From Paenochrobactrum gallinarii (GTDB taxonomy: Bacteria > Pseudomonadota > Alphaproteobacteria > Rhizobiales > Rhizobiaceae), in assembly GCF_014205685.1 (NCBI RefSeq), contig NZ_JACIIU010000001.1:248001-312000 (forward strand): DNA of 64,000 nt, read 5' to 3'. Under the pieces are notes generated by a model that searched no databases, was not told the origin of the DNA, and worked only from the letters and a program-made list of their open reading frames with translations. Shown here in pieces: positions 36,344-44,894 of this stretch. A program made the translations under genes and the position numbers. Every line of letters begins with the position of its first letter. The stretch's first letter is position 1.

Positions 36344-36481
36344 TTAGTTTCTGACGGTATCTTCAACCGCTTGAGCGGTTCCCTTCACGTCACGCCCCAC
36401 ACCGCGCACAGTGTTGGCACATGCAACCAATGTAAAAGCGACAAGAACAATAGCTATCGGGGCAAAGCGCGAGATTTTCAT
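36344..36481 (-). CDS. Entericidin A/B-like small lipoprotein
   Basis: An ATG at 36479-36481 opens a 45-residue protein: a lipoprotein signal (MKISRFAPIAIVLVAFTLVA) with lipid Cys at residue 21, then a short mature part NTVRGVGRDVKGTAQAVEDT. This is the entericidin pattern, small envelope lipoproteins first described as an antidote/toxin pair in E. coli; in alphaproteobacteria such peptides are common and their role is unclear. GGAGA lies 10 bases upstream of the start. It is just upstream of the three-hairpin RNA region on the same strand. Confidence 0.85.
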   Translation of the reverse strand: MKISRFAPIAIVLVAFTLVACANTVRGVGRDVKGTAQAVEDTVRN

Positions 36482-36587
36482 TCTTTTACGTCTCCGTTGT
36501 AGCATTTAAAAAGTGAAATACTCTCATTAACGAAGAAACAGGCTCTTGGTTGCCTCATAGAAGAAATATTTTTCATTTAAACATGAA

Positions 36588-36617
36588 AAGCCCGCAAGCA
36601 TTCATGCTTGCGGGCTT
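36588..36617 (-). terminator. Terminator after the small secreted protein gene
   Basis: AAGCCCGCAAGCA and TGCTTGCGGGCTT form a perfect 13-bp stem with a 4-base loop, followed on the minus strand by TT and an AT-rich stretch. Confidence 0.7.
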
Positions 36618-36658
36618 AATTCTGCTTCACGCCAACAATAAAGGTGACACTTGTAAAA

Positions 36659-36934
36659 TTATTTAATCTTTGCCTGACCACCGCTGATCGTCACGGCTTC
36701 ACCGCCACTCAGCGCTTCACGGTCACCATTTGGCATCGTTACGAAACAGCCTGAAGGGCAAAAGCTAACAGTATCACCGGGTGCAATGACCAGCTCTTGC
36801 TTCGATGCACCTTCGGTCACAACAATGGTCTGGGCTGATCCGTCACTGTTGGTCACAGTCGCAGCCGCCGCGTAAGCAATCAATGCTCCAGAAAGCGCAA
36901 CAGTCACCCCAATGACTTTACCGAATTTGATCAT
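36659..36934 (-). CDS. Small secreted protein of unknown function
   Basis: A protein of 91 residues with an N-terminal signal (MIKFGKVIGVTVALSGALIA, cleavage near AAA-TVT) and a mature part of about 65 residues. The mature part has two cysteines in FCPSGCFV that could form a small loop or bind metal, and alternating polar/hydrophobic residues suggesting beta strands. It should be periplasmic. I do not recognise a named family. It is a single gene with its own terminator downstream. Confidence 0.75.
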   Translation of the reverse strand: MIKFGKVIGVTVALSGALIAYAAAATVTNSDGSAQTIVVTEGASKQELVIAPGDTVSFCPSGCFVTMPNGDREALSGGEAVTISGGQAKIK

Positions 36935-37065
36935 TTTGCTTCGATGTCGCCATCGCCCCTTTTTGGATCAGGCGCCGCTTTTGCTGCACCCTGTCTACTC
37001 TAGTAATGCTAACTCTATAGAACACTCAAGCTGAATGTTACCTGAACAAATTGATACATACCTGA

Positions 37066-39456
37066 TCAGATGTCAGCATCTTTCTGAACCACAGCATTTT
37101 CTTCTGCCTCAGCTTGAGCTTCGGCTGCTGCGGCTTTTTCCATTTCAATTTCTTTATTAAGCTTATGTAAACGCTCAATGGCAGTAAAGCGCAACTCGTT
37201 TCTGATATCGACGGTACTCGTAATATCAGCTAAAAACGCATACATATCAAAAGTAAGCTGCCAATGCGTCACCGTCGTCAGCGCCACATAAGGCGCCGGA
37301 TTTTTCAACACCGACGGATTGGAACGCACCACATCCAACAACAATGCGTGAACGCGGCGCGGCTCATCCATCATCGGAATCTGGAAGTTAATCTCGATAC
37401 GGCCAAGCTTGTTATGATGTGTCCAGTTGCCGACATTGCCATTAATTAAAGTCGAATTTGGCACAATAATCGACTGGCGCTGGAAGGTTTCCACTTCTGT
37501 GGCACGCACACTGATCTTTTTAACCGTACCGCTAACTGTTCCGGCCTCCACCCAGTCGCCCACTTTAAACGGACGTTCTGCCAGCAAAATCAGACCGGAA
37601 ACAAAATTCTGAACAATATTTTGTAAGCCAAAACCGATACCAAGCGAAAGACCGCCAGCTATAAGCGCCAGATTGGAAAGATTGAAACCGGCAGCCGAAA
37701 TACCAACCAATGCCGCTAAGCAAAGCCCGATATAGCCAATCACTGTGCGGATGGAATTACGCACCCCGACATCAACACGGCCACGCACCATCACGGTCGT
37801 GTCAAGCCAGCGCTGGAACCAGCGGGTAAAGAAGTAAACCACCAAAAATAAGATAATGCCGGTGAGAATACCCGTTAGCGAAATGGAAAAGTCACCAATG
37901 CTGAAACCGGTCATCAGGCGGAAGAACGTATCTTTCAACTCGCTCCACTGGAAACCAAACTGCATCAGGATCAGTGGCAGACCGATGAGCAACACCATCA
38001 GATTGATCATAATGCCAACAATCAATCCGGCCTGATCCATCGAACTATCGTCAAGATTAAACTTGTTTTGCAGCCCGTGGCCAATTTTGGTTGACTTAAA
38101 TGCCCCTTCTTCAATGATGGCACGCGCCGTCAAAAAGCCCAGATACATCATGATTAAGAACGCACCACTCACCATGAACTGCTGAGATGCAAAACGGGCA
38201 AATCCGATATAACCACACAATGCGCTGACAACAAGAATAGCACCCAGCGTAACAAGCAGAATTTTTGCCAGTTTCGGCCAGCTATGCACTTCGCCGTCGT
38301 CTTCACTCTGGATTGGCTTTAGCAAGGCAATAAAAATAATCAGCGCACCGATCAGCAGCGAGGATAACAAACTCTTGGCAACGGTCAGCGACAACGGCGA
38401 AGATAAAACCTGATTAACTGTGCTGAATACATAATCCAACCCGTTGACCAAAGCAGCCGTTGTTGCCAGCACCAGCAAGACTTTGCCTGAGCGCGGCGCA
38501 ATCGGCATCAACCGCCATGCCGGCATATCATGGCTGATCACCGCTTTTGACATGCGATAAATAAAATAAACCAAGCCGGCTGAACTAAAAACTGACCGCA
38601 AAATCAGCGCTATATCGCTGCGAAGCACATTAAAATAATCAAGCAAGAAATAAGTAGTAGCGAAGAAAACGCCCAATGCGGCAGATGGAATGAGTGTCGA
38701 CCAGAAAGCTACCGACAGACGGCTTAAATAAGATGGGCTTTCGACCTCAGGGTCGCGTTGATAAATCGTGCCGAGGAAGTAACGCGCCCCCAACTCCAAA
38801 AGAACCGCTGCTACAAGCGCAAAGAAAGTGGCCGCCAAAAAAGAATTGAGCTTGAAAGATACAACAAAACGCCACCATGAGCGGACGATCCTGCCCAATG
38901 CTGTCAGCTGATCACTGGCAGCCGTTGTCACATTATTGCCCAGTGAATAATCAATCTGCACACGCTGAGACAAAGTACCGGTGAAAAGATCACGCCGGAT
39001 CGTGATCACTTTATTGCTTAAACGATTAACCTGAAGGGACGCATCTTCCGTTTCCCCCAGCACCGCATTGATTTGTGCTTTTTCATTGGTAAGACGCGCG
39101 CGCTCTTCGGTTACCACCTCAGCTTCGCTTGGTTGCCCTTCTGCCGGTGGCGAGCCCAATTGTTCAAGGCGCGAATTAATTTCGGTCAGTCTCGGACGAA
39201 ATGAGACCCCGGCATCCAGTAACTTACGGGAGATTTCATCAAGCTTCAGCTTGATACCGGCAAGTTCCTCATCATTGGTAAGGTTTTGTTCCAGCCTCGC
39301 TTCCAGCTGGGCAACAGATTGCTTCAACTCATTGATAACAGGGCGTTTTTCATCCGCCACAGTTTCGGCTAAAACCGGCGCAGACAGAGCCGCTATAAGC
39401 CAGATAAAAGATAAAACGAGAAGCTTTGGCATAAATAACCGGTTCAATTTTCTCAC
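37066..39456 (-). CDS. Large MscS-family mechanosensitive channel (DUF3772 type)
   Basis: About 796 residues. A signal sequence ending near APVLAET is followed by a periplasmic coiled-coil-like region rich in Glu, Leu and Arg (about residues 35-170, DUF3772-like), about ten membrane segments, and the MscS domain near the end with GGLSLGIGFGLQNIVQNFVS and PFKVGDWVEAGTVSGTVKKI. The C-terminal tail is acidic and Ala-rich. Such channels open under membrane tension to release solutes. I chose GTG 39456 because AAGGG lies 8 bases before it and it begins the signal with MRKLNRLF; starts at 39432, 39492 and 39546 are also in frame. Confidence 0.88.
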   Translation of the reverse strand: MRKLNRLFMPKLLVLSFIWLIAALSAPVLAETVADEKRPVINELKQSVAQLEARLEQNLTNDEELAGIKLKLDEISRKLLDAGVSFRPRLTEINSRLEQLGSPPAEGQPSEAEVVTEERARLTNEKAQINAVLGETEDASLQVNRLSNKVITIRRDLFTGTLSQRVQIDYSLGNNVTTAASDQLTALGRIVRSWWRFVVSFKLNSFLAATFFALVAAVLLELGARYFLGTIYQRDPEVESPSYLSRLSVAFWSTLIPSAALGVFFATTYFLLDYFNVLRSDIALILRSVFSSAGLVYFIYRMSKAVISHDMPAWRLMPIAPRSGKVLLVLATTAALVNGLDYVFSTVNQVLSSPLSLTVAKSLLSSLLIGALIIFIALLKPIQSEDDGEVHSWPKLAKILLVTLGAILVVSALCGYIGFARFASQQFMVSGAFLIMMYLGFLTARAIIEEGAFKSTKIGHGLQNKFNLDDSSMDQAGLIVGIMINLMVLLIGLPLILMQFGFQWSELKDTFFRLMTGFSIGDFSISLTGILTGIILFLVVYFFTRWFQRWLDTTVMVRGRVDVGVRNSIRTVIGYIGLCLAALVGISAAGFNLSNLALIAGGLSLGIGFGLQNIVQNFVSGLILLAERPFKVGDWVEAGTVSGTVKKISVRATEVETFQRQSIIVPNSTLINGNVGNWTHHNKLGRIEINFQIPMMDEPRRVHALLLDVVRSNPSVLKNPAPYVALTTVTHWQLTFDMYAFLADITSTVDIRNELRFTAIERLHKLNKEIEMEKAAAAEAQAEAEENAVVQKDADI

Positions 39457-39748
39457 TCGTATTACCCTTTTACAATCATCAGCAATAGGCATTGTATTGA
39501 TGCTTTTATAAAGCAGCATCATTTGGCAAAATACATATCTTTTCAATCAAAAAACATAATTTGCTTATATTGAAAATCCAACGCAAGCATAGGCTAATTT
39601 TGCCCATGGGTTAAGATAATGGTTGTATTTTCCTTGTGGGCACGCACACAGTTGGTTAATGAGGATTCTCAATCGGATTTCTATGTGTTATCCATAGGCG
39701 CACTTAGAGAGCTTCAAATTGTAACGCAAACAGCACAGGCCCCAACTT

Positions 39749-40171
39749 TTGGCAAAGCATGTGAAACATAGATTGAATAAACAAGCACATGATTTCATCA
39801 TGCTTTTTTCGATTCTGGTTTCATTTCTGACGCTGTTTCTGATCGCACAATTCAACGCTTCTTCTGATGTTCAAAGCCAGACAATCCTCCAGCTTGATGC
39901 AATCAGTCAAACGGATTTGCGGATAACAGCCAACGGGCGGCATCAGTCTGCACCGGCCAATCTGCCATCACGCTCTTCTGTTGCCGAACTTTATCAGAAT
40001 AAATTCAAGCCCCAGCGCTTTGATCATGCTGACCCGTTTCTTGGTGCTGTTCTTCATGATTTTGCCGCCGATTATTTCTCCGGCCTGCAAATCATCTATT
40101 TTACAGAAAAACTAATTGCTCTGCCCGTAGCCTCTACAGGCGCACGCGCTCCACCGTTTTTCGCGCGGTAA
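39749..40171 (+). CDS. Hypothetical membrane-anchored protein upstream of secDF
   Basis: Up to 140 residues; the exact start is uncertain (TTG 39749, GTG 39761 or ATG 39800). One strong membrane segment (IMLFSILVSFLTLFLIAQF) near the N-terminus is followed by a polar region of about 100 residues, probably outside the membrane, with a conserved-looking end ASTGARAPPFFAR. I do not know the family. It precedes secDF by 133 bases on the same strand. The lack of a clear ribosome site lowers confidence. Confidence 0.5.
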   Translation: MAKHVKHRLNKQAHDFIMLFSILVSFLTLFLIAQFNASSDVQSQTILQLDAISQTDLRITANGRHQSAPANLPSRSSVAELYQNKFKPQRFDHADPFLGAVLHDFAADYFSGLQIIYFTEKLIALPVASTGARAPPFFAR

Positions 40172-40304
40172 TTATTCTTCTGTACTAACCGTTCAAGCAA
40201 GCCTGACACGTTTTTCTGACAATTGTCATTCATTCAAGCTTGCAGCCACCCATAAGCTGTTATCCTGAACCGTTCAGGCTGACAGCCCTATCCGGATAAA
40301 AACT

Positions 40305-42830
40305 ATGCGCACATCCAAATGGGCCATTGCCTTTTATAGTCTGATCGTCCTGATCGGGCTTATTATTGCATTGCCTAACTTCTTTACCCAGCAACAGCTT
40401 GATGCAATGCCAAGCTGGTTCCCTAAAAGACAAGTCACACTTGGTCTTGACCTTCGCGGCGGCTCCTATCTTGTGTTGGAAGTTGATGCAGCAGGTTTGA
40501 AAAAAGACCGTCTGCGTTCCATGCTTGATGATGCGCGTTCAAAACTGCGTTCAGAACGTATCCAGCCACAGTCCATCCGCATTGCCGGTGATTCTGTAGT
40601 GGTGGTTATCCCTGATGCAGATACCCGCCAAAAGGCAGACACAGCACTGCGTACGCTGATTACTCAGGTTAACTCCAACAGCTTTGGTGCTGCGATCAAC
40701 GATATCGAAGTTGTTCAGTCAGACAACCAGATCCGCCTTAATATGACGGAGGCAGGCTTCCAGTATCGTCTGGATGCCGCACTGCAACAGAGCCTTGAAA
40801 TCATTCGCCAGCGTGTGGATCAGGTCGGCGTTGCCGAGCCTTCCATCCAGCGTGTTGGCGCTGACCGCATTGTGGTTCAGCTTCCAGGCTTGCAAGATCC
40901 GGCACATTTGCGCCAGTTGCTTGGCTCCACCGCAAAAATGACTTTCCATATGGTCGCTGATGCTCCGGTTAATGACACGCCGCCTCCGGGCGTTTCCATC
41001 CTCCCTGATGCAAAAGACGGCATGCAATATCCGATCGAGGATCAGGTTGCACTCAGCGGTGAGCGTCTGACTGATGCCCGCGCCGGTTTTGACCAGCGCA
41101 CCAATGAACCAATTGTCTCATTCCGGTTCGATTCTCTGGGCGCACGACAATTCGCCGAAATCACCACAAAAAACGTTAATCGTCCTTTTGCCATCGTGCT
41201 TGACGGTAAAGTTTTAAGTGCGCCGGTTATCCGCGAGCCGATCACCGGTGGCTCAGGCCAGATCAGCGGTAATTTCACGGTTGAAGAATCCGTGGTTCTG
41301 TCTGCACTTCTGCGTGCCGGTGCGTTGCCTGCACCTCTCACCGTGATTGAAGAACGCACCGTTGGCCCTGATCTTGGCGGCGATGCCATTAAAATGGGTC
41401 TCTACACGGGTATTGCCGGCTTCTTGCTCGTTGCCGTCCTGATTATCGCTCTTTATGGTGTATGGGGGCTGATTGCCAATGTGGCACTCATTCTGCACAC
41501 TATCTTGACCCTTTCAGCACTCAGCCTTCTTGGTGCAACGCTGACCTTGCCGGGTATTGCCGGTATTATTCTGGGTATTGGTATCGCCGTTGACGCTAAT
41601 ATTCTGATTAACGAACGCATTCGCGAAGAAACCCGTAAGGGTATGGGAGCGATGGCCGCTCTCGATAAGGGCTTCAAAATTGCCTATTCCACCATTGTGG
41701 ATGCCAACGTCACCACTTTGATTGCCACTATCCTGCTATTTATGTTCGGCACGGGGCCCGTACGCGGCTTCGCAGTCACTATGATGCTGGGCATTGCCAT
41801 TTCCATGTTCACCGCGATCACCATCGTACGTGTCATCATGGAATGGGTTGTTCGCCGCCGTAAAATCAAAGTGCTGAATATCCAGCCAGTTATTACTTTC
41901 GTACCTGAAAACACGAACTTCAAATTCATGAAGGCTCGCTTCTTCGGCATTGGTGTTTCTATTGTACTGTCGCTTACCTCGATCGGCTTGTTTATTGCAC
42001 CGGGTTTGAATTACGGCATCGACTTTAAGGGCGGCATTCAAGCGGAAATAATTACCTCGCAGCCTGCCGATCTGGCACAATTGCGCTCAACGCTCACCGA
42101 TTTGAAACTCGGTGAAGTCGCGCTGCAAACAGCCGGCAGCCCAAACAATGTACTGATCCGCCTGCAGCGTCAGGATGGCGGCGAAGAAGCTCAGTCAGTA
42201 GCCGTTGCCAAAATGCGTGAAGCGGTTCAGACGCTTTATCCGGATGTGAAAATCGAACGTACAGAAGTTGTGGGGCCAAAAGTCTCCGGCGAACTGGCAC
42301 GCTCCGGTATCATTGCGGTTGTTCTGGCAGCCATCGCGATGCTTTTCTATATTTGGTGGCGTTTCGAATGGTATTTTGCTGTGGGTGCGATTACCACTCT
42401 GGTGCTGGATACCACCAAGCTCGTCGGCTTCTTTGCGCTGATGCAACTTGATTTCAACCTTACAGCCATTGCTGCCCTCCTCACCTCCATCGGATACTCC
42501 GTCAACGATAAGGTGGTGGTATATGACCGTATGCGCGAGAATATGCGCCTCTACAAATCCAAACCACTGCGTGAAATCATTGATATGAGTATCAATCAGG
42601 TGCTTGTCCGTTGTGTTTACACCTCGATGACCACCTTCCTCGCAATGGCTCCAATGGCAATTTGGGGCGGCAGTGCTGTCGAAAACTTCGCCCTGCCAAT
42701 GCTGTTTGGTATCTTTATCGCAACCAGTTCTTCCATCTTCATTGCAGCACCAATTCTGCTGTTCTTGGGTGACTGGTCGATTAAGCGTCAGAAAAAGGCT
42801 GAACAGGATCAGGCTGCTATTGCATCCTGA
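40305..42830 (+). CDS. secD: Protein translocase subunit SecDF (fused)
   Basis: SecD and SecF joined in one chain of 841 residues, as is usual in this bacterial group. The SecD half has GLDLRGGSYLVLEVDAAGL near the start, the P1 periplasmic domain and six membrane segments with GIAGIILGIGIAVDANILI. The SecF half begins near residue 545 and has NYGIDFKGGIQAEI and SIGYSVNDKVVVYDRMREN. The complex uses the proton gradient to pull proteins through SecYEG. The chain is intact, with no frameshift at the junction. Confidence 0.96.
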   Translation: MRTSKWAIAFYSLIVLIGLIIALPNFFTQQQLDAMPSWFPKRQVTLGLDLRGGSYLVLEVDAAGLKKDRLRSMLDDARSKLRSERIQPQSIRIAGDSVVVVIPDADTRQKADTALRTLITQVNSNSFGAAINDIEVVQSDNQIRLNMTEAGFQYRLDAALQQSLEIIRQRVDQVGVAEPSIQRVGADRIVVQLPGLQDPAHLRQLLGSTAKMTFHMVADAPVNDTPPPGVSILPDAKDGMQYPIEDQVALSGERLTDARAGFDQRTNEPIVSFRFDSLGARQFAEITTKNVNRPFAIVLDGKVLSAPVIREPITGGSGQISGNFTVEESVVLSALLRAGALPAPLTVIEERTVGPDLGGDAIKMGLYTGIAGFLLVAVLIIALYGVWGLIANVALILHTILTLSALSLLGATLTLPGIAGIILGIGIAVDANILINERIREETRKGMGAMAALDKGFKIAYSTIVDANVTTLIATILLFMFGTGPVRGFAVTMMLGIAISMFTAITIVRVIMEWVVRRRKIKVLNIQPVITFVPENTNFKFMKARFFGIGVSIVLSLTSIGLFIAPGLNYGIDFKGGIQAEIITSQPADLAQLRSTLTDLKLGEVALQTAGSPNNVLIRLQRQDGGEEAQSVAVAKMREAVQTLYPDVKIERTEVVGPKVSGELARSGIIAVVLAAIAMLFYIWWRFEWYFAVGAITTLVLDTTKLVGFFALMQLDFNLTAIAALLTSIGYSVNDKVVVYDRMRENMRLYKSKPLREIIDMSINQVLVRCVYTSMTTFLAMAPMAIWGGSAVENFALPMLFGIFIATSSSIFIAAPILLFLGDWSIKRQKKAEQDQAAIAS

Positions 42831-42840
42831 TTTGATATCC

Positions 42841-42868
42841 GCGGGGCTGAATTAATCCTCAGCCCCGC
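42841..42868 (+). terminator. Stem-loop after secDF
   Basis: GCGGGGCTGA and TCAGCCCCGC form a perfect 10-bp stem with an 8-base loop 10 bases after the stop. Only a short T run follows, so termination may be partial and the next gene may also be read from the secDF promoter. Confidence 0.55.
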
Positions 42869-42904
42869 CACAATTTAAGAATTTATGTTCGGGAGGGGAA
42901 ATAG

Positions 42905-42937
42905 ATGATTGTTATGAAATTGGCGAGCAGGGCATGA
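42905..42937 (+). CDS. Ten-codon leader ORF coupled to the UPF0104-type gene
   Basis: GGGAGGGG (42891-42898) stands 6 bases before an ATG that opens MIVMKLASRA, whose TGA overlaps the ATG of the next gene as ATGA. The main gene itself has only AGGG one base before its ATG, too close to work well. So ribosomes probably load at the leader and re-start on the main gene. The peptide may have no function of its own. Confidence 0.55.
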   Translation: MIVMKLASRA

Positions 42938-43896
42938 AATTTAAAGACTATATATGGCCGGTCATCGGTCTCATTGCTGTCGTTGTATCTGCATGGCTGC
43001 TTTATAAAGAATTGCGCAGTATTTCGCTGGATGATGTCATAGACAGTCTCTATGCCATCCGCGTTCATCACTGGGTTCTGGCTGCGGCTTCAGCGCTTGT
43101 CGCTTATAGTTCGCTGGCCGGTTACGATCGTATCGCGCTTTTACATCTGCATCGCAAAATTTCGTGGATTTTCATCGCCCTTTGTTCTTTCACCACTTAT
43201 GCCCTCTCCCACAATATCGGCGCTTCGGTTATATCGGGTGCAGTGGTGCGTTATCGCGCTTATTCCTCACAAGGTCTGCCGGGCAGCGAAATCGCAGTTC
43301 TGATTGCCTTTTGCTCCTTCACATTTATTCTCGGCGTCATCATGACATCCAGCATCGTCTTGCTGCTGGAGCCGCATATTCTGCAACGTTTTAGTGAAGA
43401 TCTTCCGCCACATCTGGCCGTCGGCATCGCCATTGTTATGCTGGCTTTTGTGCTTCTTTATGTTTTTGGCAGCTGGCTGCAACTGCGCCCGCTCAAAATC
43501 GGCAAGTTCCGCCTTGAATATCCGCGTTTAAGCGTTGTTGCCCAGCAATTAATTGTAGCACCTGTCGAACTCATCGGCGCGGCTGGTATCATTTATTTCG
43601 CACTTCCTGAGGCTGGAAATCCGGGCTTTTTGATCGTGCTTGGTATTTTTCTGGTGTCTTTTTCTGCAGCTCTGATTTCCCATGCACCGGGCGGCCTCGG
43701 CGTGCTGGAGCTCGTTTTCATGACCGGCCTACCAGATATGGATCCCGCCGATGTGCTGGCCGCCTTAATCGTCTTCCGCCTGCTTTATCTGCTCATTCCC
43801 TTTGGCTTGTCACTTATTGTCGTACTGGTATTTGAGAAATCACAATTTTCCAAAAGCTACTACAAAACACAAACACCTGAAAAACACGATCATTAA
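42934..43896 (+). CDS. UPF0104 / lysylphosphatidylglycerol synthase-like membrane protein
   Basis: A polytopic protein of 320 residues with about eight membrane helices: the family motif region ALSHNIGASVISGAVVRYRAY near residue 90, and ISHAPGGLGVLELVFM near residue 250 with the conserved PGGLGxxE. It matches the flippase-like membrane part of MprF/AglD-type proteins, without the soluble synthetase domain. The family is thought to move lipids in the inner membrane; the substrate here is unknown. Its start overlaps a short leader ORF. Confidence 0.85.
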   Translation: MKFKDYIWPVIGLIAVVVSAWLLYKELRSISLDDVIDSLYAIRVHHWVLAAASALVAYSSLAGYDRIALLHLHRKISWIFIALCSFTTYALSHNIGASVISGAVVRYRAYSSQGLPGSEIAVLIAFCSFTFILGVIMTSSIVLLLEPHILQRFSEDLPPHLAVGIAIVMLAFVLLYVFGSWLQLRPLKIGKFRLEYPRLSVVAQQLIVAPVELIGAAGIIYFALPEAGNPGFLIVLGIFLVSFSAALISHAPGGLGVLELVFMTGLPDMDPADVLAALIVFRLLYLLIPFGLSLIVVLVFEKSQFSKSYYKTQTPEKHDH

Positions 43897-43909
43897 ACCA
43901 CCTTCTTTC

Positions 43910-43945
43910 GAGCCGTATATTCAAAACACCTTTAATATACGGCTC
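43910..43945 (+). terminator. Stem-loop after the UPF0104-type gene
   Basis: GAGCCGTATATT and AATATACGGCTC form a perfect 12-bp stem with a 12-base loop, 13 bases after the stop. No clear T run follows. Confidence 0.5.
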
Positions 43946-44082
43946 AATAGAATATAATTTAATTATTTTACCAATTATTAGTTTTATAATCCTTATTTAC
44001 CCCAGCAAATCCCCCTAGAATGAAATCATAATTCAACAACCAATATTTTTGGCTGTGTATTTTTCATCCAGAGGGTTAAGAC

Positions 44083-44643
44083 ATGTCGGCTACTTTAATT
44101 ATTCCCGGTTTCAAGGGATCTGAAGCAGGTCACTGGCAGCGCCAATGGCTTGAAGATGATGATAACGCACAAATTGTCGAGCAGGATGACTGGCATTATC
44201 CGGTTCTCTCCGAATGGCTTTACAAGCTGGAAGCAAAACTGGTTGAAAATCCGGGCGCTGTGCTTGTTGCCCATAGTTTGGGCTGCATTCTGGTCAGCCA
44301 TTTGAGCGGCCGCCCTGCTGCCTCTCATGTGGCAGGTGCGCTGCTGGTGGCACCCGCTGACGCAGAAACCATGGCAAAAAAGGATGCTCGTTTTGCAAGT
44401 TTTGCGCCATTGCCGCGTGAGCAGCTAAGCTTTCCGTCCATCGTGGTAGCGAGCCGCAATGACGAATATATGAGCTTCAATAAGGCACAAGCCCTGTCAA
44501 AACTGTGGGGTACCGGTTTTATTGATCTGGGTTTTTCCGGCCACATCAATCCCGCCAGTGGTTTTCATCATTGGCCGGAAGGTGCCATTCTGGCGGCAGG
44601 CCTTCATAATGCGCAACCAGAACAGCAATTGCGTGCCGGTTAA
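44083..44643 (+). CDS. RBBP9/YdeN family serine hydrolase
   Basis: A small alpha/beta hydrolase of 186 residues. It starts with the oxyanion region LIIPGFKGSEAGHWQRQW and has nucleophile Ser in VLVAHSLGCILVSHL, acid Asp in VASRNDEYMSF and His in LGFSGHINPASGFHHWPEG, a complete triad with the PF06821 pattern. Members are single-domain cytosolic esterase-like enzymes with unknown natural substrates. The gene stands alone with a 185-base gap upstream. Confidence 0.9.
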   Translation: MSATLIIPGFKGSEAGHWQRQWLEDDDNAQIVEQDDWHYPVLSEWLYKLEAKLVENPGAVLVAHSLGCILVSHLSGRPAASHVAGALLVAPADAETMAKKDARFASFAPLPREQLSFPSIVVASRNDEYMSFNKAQALSKLWGTGFIDLGFSGHINPASGFHHWPEGAILAAGLHNAQPEQQLRAG

Positions 44644-44652
44644 AACTTGTGC

Positions 44653-44682
44653 TGTCCGGCGGATAAAACAAACTGCCGGACA
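44653..44682 (+). terminator. Stem-loop after the RBBP9-like gene
   Basis: TGTCCGGC and GCCGGACA form a perfect 8-bp stem with a 14-base loop 10 bases after the stop. No T run follows, so it is only a possible terminator. Confidence 0.4.
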
Positions 44683-44894
44683 CCATCATATTATCTGATA
44701 ATAATAATCCAACACATCAGCCCTACCCCATTGCAAGCGCTGCTTTTTCATGTCAATTCACGTTTGTGATGACAAAACAGAGCAGATTACGCTTGGCAAA
44801 CACGCACTAAGCACCGCTCCTGTTCTTTATTATATGCATTGTCGTTTCGGCTTTAAGTGCTGTCAATAAGACCAAATGCAACAAGGGGTGTGCG

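Noticed and set aside
40305-42830. SecDF as an artefact joining two genes
   Set aside because: A fused SecDF is normal in this bacterial group, and the frame runs through the junction with family sequence on both sides.
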